Source: Eleusine coracana subsp. coracana (lineage: Eukaryota; Streptophyta; Magnoliopsida; Poales; Poaceae). From it: DNA of 64,000 nucleotides. A model generated the notes under the pieces. The model made no database searches. It worked only from the letters and a program-made list of their open reading frames with translations, and was not told where the DNA came from. The position numbers and the translations under genes were made by a program. Positions 44,201-54,461 of this stretch are shown in pieces. Positions within the stretch are counted from its first letter, which is position 1. Every line of letters starts with the position of its first letter. The DNA is taken from contig CM064434.1 of assembly GCA_032690845.1 (NCBI GenBank), positions 8,372,108 to 8,436,107 on the forward strand, given 5' to 3'.

Positions 44201-44554
44201 GATATCAAAATTACAAGTTTTTTTCAGTGACCTTTGAAGCACATGTAAATAGATCGAGCAGGGACCTGATATTTGTATCCGACTGTCTTTTCAGATAAAA
44301 GGAGCAAAATTTACTATGCAAACTGTCCAGACTCCAGACTTAACACAGTATGCTCATCGTTCATTAAACATAAACATGCGCTGTCATGGATATACCATTT
44401 GAGCTTCCTGAACTCGATATGGAACACTGGGAGGTCATTGATGTAACAATAGTTTGTGCATGGAAACTTTGGTACACCCGACATAATAAGTATTTACAAA
44501 CTAAAAATCATCACATCCCTGAAAAACTATATTAAGTACTACTGTATCTCCAAA
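41280..44554. other. interior of the TIR element: GC-rich leader, then intron-like DNA with an internal duplication
   Basis: 41280-41560 is C-rich and coding-like (Pro/Ser/Arg), perhaps a 5-prime leader. 41600-44554 is AT-rich with no long ORF. A diverged direct repeat occurs inside: 42980-43170 and 43628-43808 share TGTACTAAATGTGCT, GGAGTTATAGGAATTACAGC/GGAGCTGTAGGAGTTACAGC and ATGTAGTAGGT. Confidence 0.45.
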
Positions 44555-44881
44555 TTAAAATGCTGACGGTGTCAATATGTGATTGTGCTCCATTCTGATC
44601 CTTTCAAAATACCAATAATCCTTCTTTTTATTCCATTTTGCCTTCACAAATGCCTTGCACCTTGTCCTCTTTGGTGTCTTCTCTGTCTTCATTTCTTCCC
44701 TTGGCTTGTAAAATTCCCAGTTTCCTTGTTTATTGCAGGAAAACTCATGCACTGTGTCACGTGTCTTGGTTACGCGGACACCAAATCTGGCCTTGATAGC
44801 GTAGTAGCAGTAGAAGTGGTGCGCTTCTTCATGGCTCTCAAATCTCAGATCTTCATTGAGCACTATTTCTGCTAGCATCAA
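44555..44881 (-). pseudogene. FAR1-type DNA-binding domain fragment
   Basis: 108 codons read LRFESHEEAHHFYCYYAIKA, RFGVRVTKTRDTVHEFSCNK, RTRCKAFVKAKWNKKKDYWY and MEHNHILTP. These are the WRKY-GCM1-like zinc-binding positions of FAR1/FHY3 and their Mutator-like transposase relatives: Cys of FSCNK, Cys of RTRC and the HNH of EHNH. It ends soon after EHNH; the transposase core and SWIM finger are absent. In full-length relatives this domain binds DNA. Frame and intron borders upstream are uncertain. Confidence 0.75.
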
Positions 44882-45135
44882 GAGGTCCTACAAGCCATGC
44901 TCTACTCATTAGGTTGCTTGATTTCACAATTGAAAATTTCGTAATGGCATATGATTCTAGCAGACTAAACATGTCATGAATTCTATTGTCACTACTCCGA
45001 TTACCAAGCATATGATGTTTTCAATTTGCAAAGATTGCAAATAATTAGGATCCTTTCTGTGCATACTAAACATTTCATTTTCAGTCTTGTTGCAAAAATG
45101 CAATTATGTCATCCAGTCAATTACCACTAACCTGG

Positions 45136-45522
45136 TTAACAAACGTATGAAGCATAATTAGATATTGCAAATTCAGTTGACTCCACGTGAGAGTATGTTT
45201 TCTCTGGATCAAGTGTCATCCTGCAGCCAGGTGAGATTGCCGCTGGAGGCATCACGGTTGTCCTTCCATTCGTGAGCCCTGCTCCGCCAGTTGCAGTAGC
45301 GCTGGTACCCGACGTTAGAAGTACGATTGCTTTTGCTAGAGCTGCAAGTGCAGGAATCCCGGGTGCATGGCATACAACCATTGATGATGGCAACCCAGAC
45401 GATGTTGTTGTTGATGGCGTGAGGGCCAGCGAAGGAAGCGGAAATAAAGTGGCCGAGGCAGGGGAAGCTCTCCTGCTGCCGGTGCCTCCTCCGGTGGCGT
45501 ACGAGGATTTGGGTGTCCCCAT
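45136..45522 (-). other. possible N-terminal exon of the FAR1-like gene
   Basis: A 128-codon GC-rich frame on the - strand next to the right TIR, Ser/Thr/Ala/Gly-rich, ending EKTYSHVESTEFAISNY. The opposite strand is also open (45272-45565), so the call rests on its position 5-prime of the FAR1 exon only. Confidence 0.25.
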
Positions 45523-45872
45523 GCTCGTCGCAATGTCGGCAACAAGCCCAACGCGTTACGCCTGATGATAAGGCGTCGATGCCGATTTCTCACAGCCAGC
45601 ACCGATCGAGATTAAGGAATGTTATTTTGGGCGTTCTCTTCTCCAAATCGTGGATGACTGAACACCACTTTGGACCATCCGCGTGTTTTTGTGTGGTGGG
45701 GTGGGGACTCCGTCAGTTGAACCGCTTCAGTCGATTAGAATGTACGATGCAAGCGGCGACCGCTTGGCTCGGGCACTCCCCAGTAGATTGCGCGTGACAC
45801 TGACCTGGCTACAGAATAAGCTATTTTGTAGCTAGCTACAGATTATACCTACACTATATAGTGAATATATAT

Positions 45873-46237
45873 ATATATATTACTGAGGAGGAATATGATT
45901 TGAGGATTGAAATTCTGTATAAAGATTTTACCTTTCGACGTTCACTTGTGTGACATAACTGAATTAGTGTTTCACATTATATGATGCAAATCAAGCTAGT
46001 TTATGATCCTACGCCTCAAATGCTAGAGGATATTCTCGCATACTAGGAACATAATTGATGAAGATATATATCGTTAATGCTTTACAAATGTTCCAATCGT
46101 AGCATCCACCACAATATGAACAAAGCATGTGCCCCACTCAGGTCATACATATATATATTACTGAGGAGAAATATGATTTGAGGATTGAAATTCTATACAA
46201 AGATTTTATCTTTCGATGTTCACTTGTGTGATAGAAT
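45873..46237 (+). repeat. 283-bp tandem repeat array, last part
   Basis: Unit 2 resumes (ACTGAGGAGGAATATGATTTG...) to 45977; unit 3 runs from 45978 and stops at about 46237 within TTCACTTGTGTGATAGAATT. It is colinear with 30640-30846 except for a small deletion (AATAGCCTACG missing near 46023). Confidence 0.75.
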
Positions 46238-46849
46238 TGCCCTAACTGCGCAGTCGACCAAAACTTGTACCTAAGGGTGCCTAGGTTTCAGAAGTGGCTC
46301 TTGGGTTTACTACCAAAGTCATAGCTGATAATCGAGAGAAAAGTTATGGCTTCTGCCATATAGGCCATTGGGTCTCAGTTCCCAACATGAGTACCAATTC
46401 AGTTTACAGACTCGGATTGACCAAAATGTCATAGCCTAGTCAATGAAGGTGGAATGATTACCGGGGCCAAATGTGGTTTGTCTAGGGTTCTAACAAATTT
46501 TTATTTGCATGATTTCGATGCCTGGGCAAGGAGGTAGAGGCACATGCTTTAGCCCTACATGCCCTCACAAAGTATAAGTCTTGGCCACACATAGGACTAT
46601 ACGTATAGGCGGTTGTAATCGATCTCTCATGTTAGTCGTAATTTACGTGTTCTTTCACCAATATAAATATCTACATCTATGATATTTTGGTTATGTGAAA
46701 TACTTACTTTACCGGTATCCATAGCTATGCTAAAGTCGGAGGGCAATAGGATGGCCCACGAGGAGGAACCGACTATGCTGGAGGAATCAGTAGAGGCCCA
46801 TGTGGAGAACGGAGAACACTTGTCCAAAGATTCAAGAGCTATTTTTGAG
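46238..46849. other. unassigned DNA
   Basis: No recognised ORF. It may be the degraded upstream half of the adjoining SIRE-type LTR or unrelated sequence; I could not align it by eye with 9989-10900. Confidence 0.3.
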
Positions 46850-47562
46850 TATCATGGAGAGTAGCAAGAGCATCCCTTCATCTCTAGCCTATTGAGGTTG
46901 TAGAGATTGATTCATGTTGTTACTTTTGGTCTGTGGCAGGGCCTAGACCAGTTAGGTGTCAATGATTGAACCTATCATGAACGGTTGTCAAGGTTGTCAT
47001 TACTTTGTACAAGGTGGGAGGTCGCCTTTGAAAGGAGTGTCAAGTAAAAAACACTCGTGCTTGCACTAAGAGAGTGTATCAATTGCTTAAGGTAGGCAAG
47101 TTTGTGACTTGGGTGTAGCGGTTAGGCAACCGTGTCTTCACATGGAGTGATGCGGGCTTGTGTGCAAGGACTCTAGCATACCATTAAGTGGCGGGAGGGA
47201 TCAATACTCTAGTGGGAGTTGATCCAACGAGGATTAGGGGAAGGCACCATCCTACCAAGACCTCAAGCAAAAAATCAATGAGCATTTTTTAAATGCTCTC
47301 TTTGCTTACCATATTTAATTTCACACTTGTGTGTAAGTAGAGATGGGGCTGCCATAGGGTTGCATGCTTGTTGATTGTCTTGGTTCCTCTTGCATTGCAT
47401 CATTCTAATAGAATTCTTAGGATCTAGTCTTAGTAGAACTACAGAGTAATTGACGTTAGGAGGTGGTGTCATTTTGTTAAGTTGAAGTTAGAGTTAAGGA
47501 TCCATTTTGGTCCAATTCAACCCCCCCCCCCCCCCCCGTTTTTGTATTCCTCGATCCTTACA
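46850..47562 (+). repeat. SIRE-type copia LTR, partial copy 2
   Basis: It aligns with 10930-11868: both have CCTAGACCAGTTAGGTGTC, the ACTCTAGTGGGAGTTGATCCAACGA-like block and a C-run (17 C at 47521-47537) before ...TCGATCCTTACA. Only the R/U5 half is clear. No primer site follows; CACTA sequence starts at 47563. Confidence 0.65.
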
Positions 47563-47931
47563 CCTTGGCCACTGCCGCCGCCACCTAGACCATGGCCACT
47601 GCTATCGCCGTGATGCTTGGTGGGGCAGTAGCCAGAAGATGTGGTGGTCCACCGCTTCTTCGCGTGGGCTGCCTCAGTCAGCGGTGACTGCCACACAAAG
47701 GCCCAGGGAACACATTGAGCCAAGATCTGGTGTAGCTGGTTGACAAAGGGCTGGAGGCCCGCCACGCCGTGCTGCTGCCATGGTGGTGGAGGTGGGTGGC
47801 AGAGATGGGGTGGCACATCGGGAAGGGGAGTGGTGGAAGGGAGAATAGAGAGGAGAGTGGCATTCGGGGCGCGGAGAGGGAAGGACATAGGGTTGCGCTC
47901 TCCCTAAATTGATATATTTATAGTGCGTGGC
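47563..47931 (+). mobile_element. CACTA fragment, copy 2
   Basis: From 47672 it matches 11869-12110 of copy 1 (AGGCCCAGGGAACACATTGA, GGTGGTGGAGGTGGGTGGC, TTGATATATTTATAGTG). It extends about 110 bp further inward than copy 1. It is cut at 47931 by the LTR of element B; the terminal GTAGTG part is not in the window. Confidence 0.7.
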
Positions 47932-49271
47932 CATTGGCACCAGATTTTGACCACTCCCATCAATCAGAGACAGGAATTTGAAATCGGCCGATGTCAATGA
48001 TATTCAACGGCTGAAGGAAGTTAAGTGGGCCTGATAGGGTTATTTTATTGCTTTCCGTTTTTAGTTTAGATTTTTATTCTAAAGACTAGTCGGTTTGTTT
48101 AGAAGTCCTGACCAAGTCGAGTTAAAACCTCTTGCATGAGGTTATAAATATGTAATAGGATATGTACGAAAAAAACAACACATTCGTTCAAGAAAATTCG
48201 GCGCATCGCCAACCTTTCCTACTCAACGAAACCCTCGTCTCGCGCGGGCTGCATCAGCTTCGATCTCGGCGAGAGACTTGGATTAGTCACCTTTGGTAAT
48301 TCTATCAATCTCAGCTAGTACTTTCTTATTGATTTGATATTCTAGTTGTTGTCGTTAGAATTGCTAGTTATCTGGTAATTAGATCTATCTAATATCTGTT
48401 CTATCGAGTTCGATTGTGGTACTATCTCAGTTAGGTCTGATCTACTGCAATTTAGTAGGTTCTGGAGGTATTGTTTAGATCTATTATTCGAGTCACTCTA
48501 TTGATTTTATTTATAAATAGATTAAATCTAGCTATATTTATGGTGTTGGAAAACTATCTTGGTTAAGTTCGATCTATTTAAATCAACGAGGCTGCATCGA
48601 TTTTGATCTCTCGTTGGGTCGATAGAGCTAGATCCGTTCTGTTTATAGGTGAAATTGACAGAGTTCTATCAGGATGTTTAGCCAATAGGTTATCACGGTT
48701 CGATCGATTCAAGGTAATTAAACTTGATTATTTACCATATCTAAGAATTGATTGCCCCCATATTGTGATAAGATAGGTCATTGATTTAAAGGCATATTTG
48801 CAATACCAGCTAATAGATCTATCGACTTAGCACTATCGACAGGGTGGATTTCTTGCGCATACACTATAGTTCTATCGACTCTGCCCTATCGACTCTGTAT
48901 TATCGACTCAGCAAGTATCAGCATGTTTTCTTTTATCCTTGTGATCTTGCTGTGTTTAATTCAAACCTTTATCGGCACTACAATGAGTAATATTTTATAT
49001 ATTTAATTTGCCAATAAGTCAATAAAGTCAGCCGATTAGTTCATATCATCTTATAATTATTTCTGCAATGATATCGGCTGATTTCACTCACACAGTGATC
49101 ATCGGCTTTCCTCATCGGCCTGTTCTAGGCCGGTGGCCCATAAAATCTAACTTTTTATATCTTTGTCGAGTTGTAGAGAAAATTGACTGGCACGCCCCGA
49201 TTTCTTGTATTGAGCCTGCACTAGAGCTAAGAAGATCTCCCAGGTCATGTGTGGAGATTTTTGTGTCAACA
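47932..49271 (+). repeat. 5-prime LTR of element B
   Basis: The end is clear (GATTTTTGTGTCAACA, 49256-49271). The start is set where CACTA similarity stops; CATTGGCACCAGATTTTG probably represents a mutated TGTTGGCACC. Length is about 1340 bp. A TATA box, TATAAATA, lies at about 48142. Confidence 0.6.
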
Positions 49272-49273
49272 CA

Positions 49274-49297
49274 CTTTTTGGCATACCCGGTGGGACC
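49274..49297 (+). promoter_or_regulatory. primer-binding site region of element B
   Basis: CTTTTTGGCATACCCGGTGG just after the LTR resembles the TTTGGCACGCCCGGTGGGAC found at this position in Tat elements. The exact priming tRNA is not assigned. Confidence 0.45.
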
Positions 49298-49329
49298 AAG
49301 AACTTCAAACTCACATCATGTCTGAACTC

Positions 49330-50186
49330 GAAATGCCATAGGACGGTGAGGCGATACAGCCAAAGAATACATCAGCACGGATCTTAAGAATGAACATATG
49401 CTATCTATCAATATGGACGAGTTGAGTGATGATGCAAAGGCATAGGTTAGTCAGAGGATGGACGAGTTGAGTGATGATGCAAAGTCTTCTGTTAAGCACT
49501 TTTAGCAAGACAAGGAACGACAAGATCATCCAGAAAGGAAAGTTACCAGTTGCCGCATTGACTGAAGATGCAACAAAAGAGTCACATACTGAGAAGCCAA
49601 TAGAGTTCATTGATGAAGCAACTTTGCATAACATAATTCATACTACTATACACCATGCGTTGATTAACCAATCACCTGTGTTGGTTAATAAACTAAGGAG
49701 CCTGATTATTAAGACTGTGGAAAGATGCCTATATGAAGGTTTAGCTCGTGGGCCGGTGTACTTTCTCATACCAGATAGTGTTCCTCGGCCTACAAATAAA
49801 GCATCTCCTTCGCAACAACATGGGGAGAATACAACACAACCTATCTCAGGTTCAAGTACATCCACTTTTGAAGTGCCCCCAGGTTAGAAGAATGCTGATG
49901 GTGGAAGAACACCTCGGAGGATAATAATGCAAAGATCTACACCACAGACACATCCACAGCATTACAGGCAAGAGACTACCGAGCCAAACATTATGTACAG
50001 TACTGCACCTATTGTTGAGCCTAGCATGTTTGGAATGCCGTCATCGTATGCTCTGCCAGGAGAACTAGGAAGCCAACATAAAATTGTCAATTTTGGTCCA
50101 CAGCCATTAGCATCTAGTCTCCCATCGACTGTTCCGAATATCTATGGGTCGACCGATGACTGGGCTTTGAAGATTGCTGAGGTGAT
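49330..50186 (+). pseudogene. gag of element B, first part
   Basis: Frames 49471-49887 (ATLHNIIHTTIHHALINQSP, ARGPVYFLIPDS) and 49927-50186 (YALPGELGSQHKIVNFGP, TDDWALKIAEVIVDR) are the low-conservation N-terminal part of a Tat Gag. The text breaks at the Athila LTR and resumes at 59643 with VLREQFGLKLKQQTYI, the expected continuation. 50182-50186 (GTGAT) is the left target duplication. Confidence 0.7.
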
Positions 50187-51237
50187 TGTTGATCGTAACT
50201 ACGCAGCCACTTATATACCGCAAGAGGACGGCGTACGATTGTAGCACTTTTTCCCTTGAATTGAGTATTCCAAGGTTTATCGAATCCACTGGGACTTTAG
50301 GGGTAATTAAACAAAGTTAGTAAAAGATCCAATCAAAGCTACTATCGAATTCAGGTTGCATGAGGGAAAACTGGCCAGCGCAAAGGTGCGCCAGATAGTA
50401 AATCTGTTGTTGCACCGATCGGCGCATGGGTTGTGCCGATCGGCACACTGGTGAATCTATTGTCACGCCGACCGGCGCAGGTGTTGAGCCGATCGGCACA
50501 CTGGTGAATCTGAGCCAAAGTGCGCCAGATACCTTGTAAACCTAAACTATTAAGTAAGTAGCCAAGTATCTACTAGTGAGATTGTAACCAGAAAGTCTAA
50601 TCAAATAGCATCATAATGGGTAATTACATGGATCAGTGAAAACCTATAATGAGTAAGACCTCCCTGCTTTCTGAGCGGCTCCCGATTTATCGCTGCCGAG
50701 ATGAAACTCTTAATTGCACGAGTATCTTACCCTACTCAACTATCCAATAGTGCTGTACAGGCTTAGTGTTGTCACCGCTAAACCACACAAATAGCATTAT
50801 CAAGCAACCATAATCAATACAATGTCCGAATACTATCCTAATCACCACAATCAAGATAATATCTACTTACTTAGCCTAGAACTAAGCAATTGGAATGGGC
50901 CAAATATCTTCAAGTGTCTTGCGTAGATAAACTTCCATAAACATGTGGAATGGGCCTCTGTCACTTCTATGGGCCAAAACACCCTTGCGTCGACTGGCTC
51001 ATGGTCTGCGCCGATCGGCGCACTGGGCTTCTTCAGTGCTCTTTGTTGGTTCTGGATTCCTGTCCTCTCCAACATCACTTTAATCACCAATTTTACCTGT
51101 TTCTGCAATAGAGCTTCAAAACAACGCATATACAAATATATAGGCAATATCATAGTTAAATGGCCTAAATTAGTATCAATTATGCTCTAATCGGGGTAAT
51201 ATTCACATATAAAAGGGGCACTTGGAGAGTGCCAACA
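50187..51237 (-). repeat. 3-prime LTR of the Athila element, with internal deletion
   Basis: TGTTGATCGTAA...GTGCCAACA. It is colinear with the 5-prime LTR but lacks about 480 bp: 50903 jumps from AAGCAATTGGAAT to a point matching 59310. The missing part includes the TATA box and the promoter-proximal palindrome pair. Confidence 0.85.
50411..51022. promoter_or_regulatory. palindrome pairs in 3-prime LTR
   Basis: Pairs at 50411-50426/50432-50447, 50464-50479/50485-50500 and 50986-51001/51007-51022; all three have centres exactly 21 bp apart. 51007-51022 is the perfect palindrome TGCGCCGATCGGCGCA. The first two pairs form a 53-bp direct repeat that exists only once in the copy at 6851-8245. Confidence 0.65.
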
Positions 51238-52793
51238 GTTCCCTCACACTTAAACCTTTGCTCGTCCCGAGTAAAGTAAAAGAAAGAAAAACAAAAGAAC
51301 ATACCCTTTCTATCATAAAGTTGAGCATTGTTCTATTGTGGTGTATTTCATCTTGGTATTCAGTAAAATAGTTCAAATATGGGCATAAAGCTTAAAGTTT
51401 CTCCCCAAAGCAATAAATCATGTCCAACTCACAAATTATAACTTTTCCACTCATGTAAATCACTTAAAAGATTATTGTGAACATAAAGAATCTATCTTCC
51501 AAATAATCCAAGACAACAACTCATCTTTCAAATCACTCAACCTATATTCTACATCATAATGATCAAATAATATTTGTGTAAGGCTTATATGAGTAGCTTG
51601 GTGAGGTAATTCAAGGATTGCAAACATAAATCAACAATATATTGTAAAGTTAGGAGATTATTCTTCGTTCGAAATATAGAAACTTTATTAACATGGCTAT
51701 TAAGAAAGAAAAATTTAAGAAAGGACTCACACTTTGAATATGTGGACATGCGCATAGCAAAAATTGATCTTAGAAGAAAAAGAACTCCCATTATCAGATT
51801 GCACATGGTTGGAATGATTCATGACTATATTAGAACGAATTTCGAGAATAAGCATGTCATATACCATCCCCCCACACTCAAAATTTTGTTAGTTCCTTAG
51901 CAAATAGCAGAGCTTTCCCCTTTTTTTTCTTCTTCTGTTTCCTTTTTATCACTTTTTCTCCCCTTTTTTTATTTTGCTCTCAGCTGCGCCGATCGGTTCA
52001 GGATACGCCAATTGGCTCTCAACCCAAATTCACCAACATTTGCTGGTATTTGATTCATCTGGCTTCAATATTTATTCAAGAATTAAATATAGCCGCAAAT
52101 ATAGGATGTGGTAGGATACTCAGTGGAATTGAATTTTTGCATGAGTAATTCAAGGCTAGAAAAAGATACACAAAGATTTGCCATCTTAGTAAAGTTCATA
52201 TCAAAAAGAATTAAATCCTAACCGAACTCAACCATCAATTTAATGTTCATCTACTTATCAAAGGATCATGAGAATTGCTCAAAATATGGCATTGGTAGGT
52301 AAGGATCTTGAAAAGAATAAATTACAAAGTTCACAACATGAAAATTTATTTATGAAAAGATTGGTACTAAGTTATCATCACAAATTAGACAATACAAATG
52401 AAGCATGTGGGTTTTCAAAATTGCTCCACATAAGACATCTTTGCCGAATAATTGTTAAGTGTAAGTTCAAAATTTTATTCAATGCTCAACATTATTTGGT
52501 CTTTGTCGGTACTTTTCAAGAAAGAATAAATAATTCAATTCTCCTAAAAGAGCATAACTGCCACCATTATATTAAGATTGAAACTCGAATATATGGTGAT
52601 GATTTTTGCACACACTTGCATAAAAATAAAACTACTACTAACTACTACTAACACAATTGCATGAAAGTAAACACACCCGATATATGGTTTCCCAACCCGC
52701 TCACACACATATAAGCAAATAAAGAAAAAGATTGCAAAAAATAAGAGAAAACACAAATCAGGAAACCGATACACGTGCCAACTCCTAGGCACT
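51238..52793 (-). other. Athila 3-prime untranslated region with polypurine tract
   Basis: The polypurine tract reads AAGTGTGAGGGAAC on the - strand at 51238-51251, directly before the LTR. A second GTGTGGGGGGAT motif occurs at 51868-51879. One palindrome pair is at 51986-52001/52005-52020. AT-rich; the 127-codon ORF at 52268-52651 is on the other strand and unrecognised. Confidence 0.6.
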
Positions 52794-53000
52794 CTAGTCA
52801 AACGGAGGTGGAGACGGTGGCTGATCGAAGCCATAACACCGCGCCTTGAGTCGCTCGAACTCCTCCACCATCGCCTCGTGGTTGTTCCTCCATTGGGACG
52901 TTGCGTCCTCCATGCGCTTGGTGTTGTGCATGTTGTTGTTGATGTACCCCTGCATGGGCACGACAAAGTCTGCACCGGGCACATGAGGCACCACAGGCAC
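52794..53000 (-). pseudogene. C-terminal end of the env-like protein
   Basis: The frame reads PVVPHVPGADFVVPMQGYIN, NNHEAMVEEFERLKARCYGF and a Pro-rich end, PPSPPPFD. It follows the 419-codon env-like ORF after about 200 bp containing several stops, so the two were probably one gene. A palindrome at about 53043-53058 lies in the broken part. Confidence 0.4.
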
Positions 53001-53201
53001 ACGTCCTTGGTACCTGTATTTGATAGCCGTGCTAGGGTAGGGAGCGCCGATCGACGCAGAGGGCTGTGAACCGCCCGCTGTGTCGCTCCATCCTGGCTGG
53101 TACTGCTAAGGCTCCTGGCGTGAATTCTAGGAGTCCCACTTGCTACCGGCTACTGTAGATGTCACCGATTGTCGAACCCGCCCACAGCAGCCCTTGAGAA
53201 C

Positions 53202-54461
53202 TCAGCCCCCTCCAGGAGACTCCAGCTTGCGATGGAGGAAAACTCCTAACTCCGCACACGGGAGCCTTGCGTTGGTGCCGCCGACATGAAAGCCGGTGCG
53301 AACACTTCCCGTGACAATATTGCCACGAGTTATATTCTCACCGATCTTCGTCGTGCACTCCCACTTGTCATCACGCCCTCCCGGTCCGTCACCGTCGTAG
53401 ACGAGGGCTACTAGGCATTGAAGATAGGCCCCGAAGGCCAACTTCTTACTCGCCTTGCCCCTCTTGTTGATCCAACCCCGCACCATCACCGACATGGGGT
53501 TGTAGTGAGATGGACTCACGATGGCGTTGTAGAGCCACCGCAAGTCCACATCGGTGACGTTGCTGGAGTCGAACTTGTCGCCTGTGCGCGACGCTAACCA
53601 CCGATGGAAGACTTGAATGATCGAGTTACGGATGTTGCCGTGCTTCATCTCCTCCATGAACGAGAGCCGCCTCCTAAAGGAGTCCAACTCCCCACGTCCC
53701 AAGAGGCCGACAACATCGGCGTCGGTGTCGAAGCCGAAAGCTTGAGCCGCCGCCTCCATGGTCATCGTATAGCTGATGTCACAGACGCGGAAGTTGACGG
53801 CCTCGTTGCCGTCTTCCACGGTGCCAAGCCACATCATAGAGGAAACCTCAGTGACGATGTCGAGATTGTGGTCCATGGGAAGGAGGTGGAAGTCTGCCCA
53901 GTCGAGATTGTTGAGCATCCTCCTTATGTTCCCCCACATGCTGATCGTGGTGAGGAAGGTCTCCTCCAAGTCGAAGTTGGGGACGAACCTTCCCCTCACC
54001 GCGGGGTAGTGCTGCTGTTCCTCCGTGCTCGGGAGGGTGAAGCCCTCCTCCACCATGTGCGACACGAATGCTGGCGGTGGTGGTGATCTGGGAACCCCAC
54101 GGCTTGCCACTATTTGGCTTCTCGTAGCACGCCCCGTTGGAAGGAGCGTGCCGGAGACGAAGTGGTCGCCGCGAATCTCATAGGTTGCCGCCGCCGATCC
54201 AGTAGATCCATCACCCACCGACATATCATCATGAGCGCCAAAGCGCCCCCTAGCCGAGGAGTCATTGCTCGACTCACCGCTGCCGTCGGAACTGCTTCCT
54301 TGGCGTGGCCTTTCTCCCAACATGCCGACGGAGGAGCGGAGACAATCCATCTGTGAGGAACACGGAACGTTTGCGAGATCATGGGTAGTGGGGAAGGTGG
54401 AGAGATTACTAGGATGGTGTGCCAAACTAGGGGCGCCTGGCCTCCCTTTTATAGTGTGCAA
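53202..54461 (-). CDS. Athila env-like / third ORF
   Basis: 419 codons from MHTIKGRPGAPSLAHHPSN. The N-terminal 110 residues are Ser/Gly-rich and disordered. The conserved part (about 135-400) reads RGRFVPNFDLEETFLTTISM, WADFHLLPMDHNLDIVTEVS, TMTMEAAAQAFGFDTDADVV, IIQVFHRWLASRTG and LRWLYNAIVSPSHYNPM. Athila and related plant gypsy elements carry such an ORF downstream of pol, often labelled env-like; no fusion or entry function is shown. No convincing signal peptide or membrane segment is visible. It is uninterrupted, unlike most other genes here. Confidence 0.6.
   Translation of the reverse strand: MHTIKGRPGAPSLAHHPSNLSTFPTTHDLANVPCSSQMDCLRSSVGMLGERPRQGSSSDGSGESSNDSSARGRFGAHDDMSVGDGSTGSAAATYEIRGDHFVSGTLLPTGRATRSQIVASRGVPRSPPPPAFVSHMVEEGFTLPSTEEQQHYPAVRGRFVPNFDLEETFLTTISMWGNIRRMLNNLDWADFHLLPMDHNLDIVTEVSSMMWLGTVEDGNEAVNFRVCDISYTMTMEAAAQAFGFDTDADVVGLLGRGELDSFRRRLSFMEEMKHGNIRNSIIQVFHRWLASRTGDKFDSSNVTDVDLRWLYNAIVSPSHYNPMSVMVRGWINKRGKASKKLAFGAYLQCLVALVYDGDGPGGRDDKWECTTKIGENITRGNIVTGSVRTGFHVGGTNARLPCAELGVFLHRKLESPGGG

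Larger units (their letters stand above)
41210..45862. mobile_element. TIR DNA transposon, probably Mutator-like, carrying a FAR1 domain
   Basis: Imperfect inverted ends of about 60 bp: left CTAGCTACAGAATGACC and ATTCTGTAGCCAGACC (41219-41252), right CTGGCTACAGAATAAGC...TGTAGCTAGCTACAG (45804-45841). The only recognisable coding is a FAR1 DNA-binding domain on the - strand. The element sits in TA-rich sequence, so the target duplication is not resolvable. The superfamily is inferred from the FAR1 domain. Confidence 0.55.

Noticed and set aside
45272..45565. 97-codon + strand ORF near the right TIR
   Set aside because: Opposite strand of a GC-rich stretch; kept only as uncertain because the FAR1 domain is on the - strand.
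50411..51022. Palindrome clusters as a CRISPR-like array
   Set aside because: Repeats are self-complementary, paired at 19-21 bp and lie in LTRs of a plant retrotransposon; there are no regular 30-bp spacers and no cas genes.
53604..54086. 160-codon + strand ORF
   Set aside because: Antisense shadow of the env-like ORF, with no family features.
53202..54461. env-like ORF as a viral envelope gene
   Set aside because: No signal peptide, membrane anchor or fusion motif can be seen; the position matches the third ORF of Athila elements, for which no envelope function is shown.
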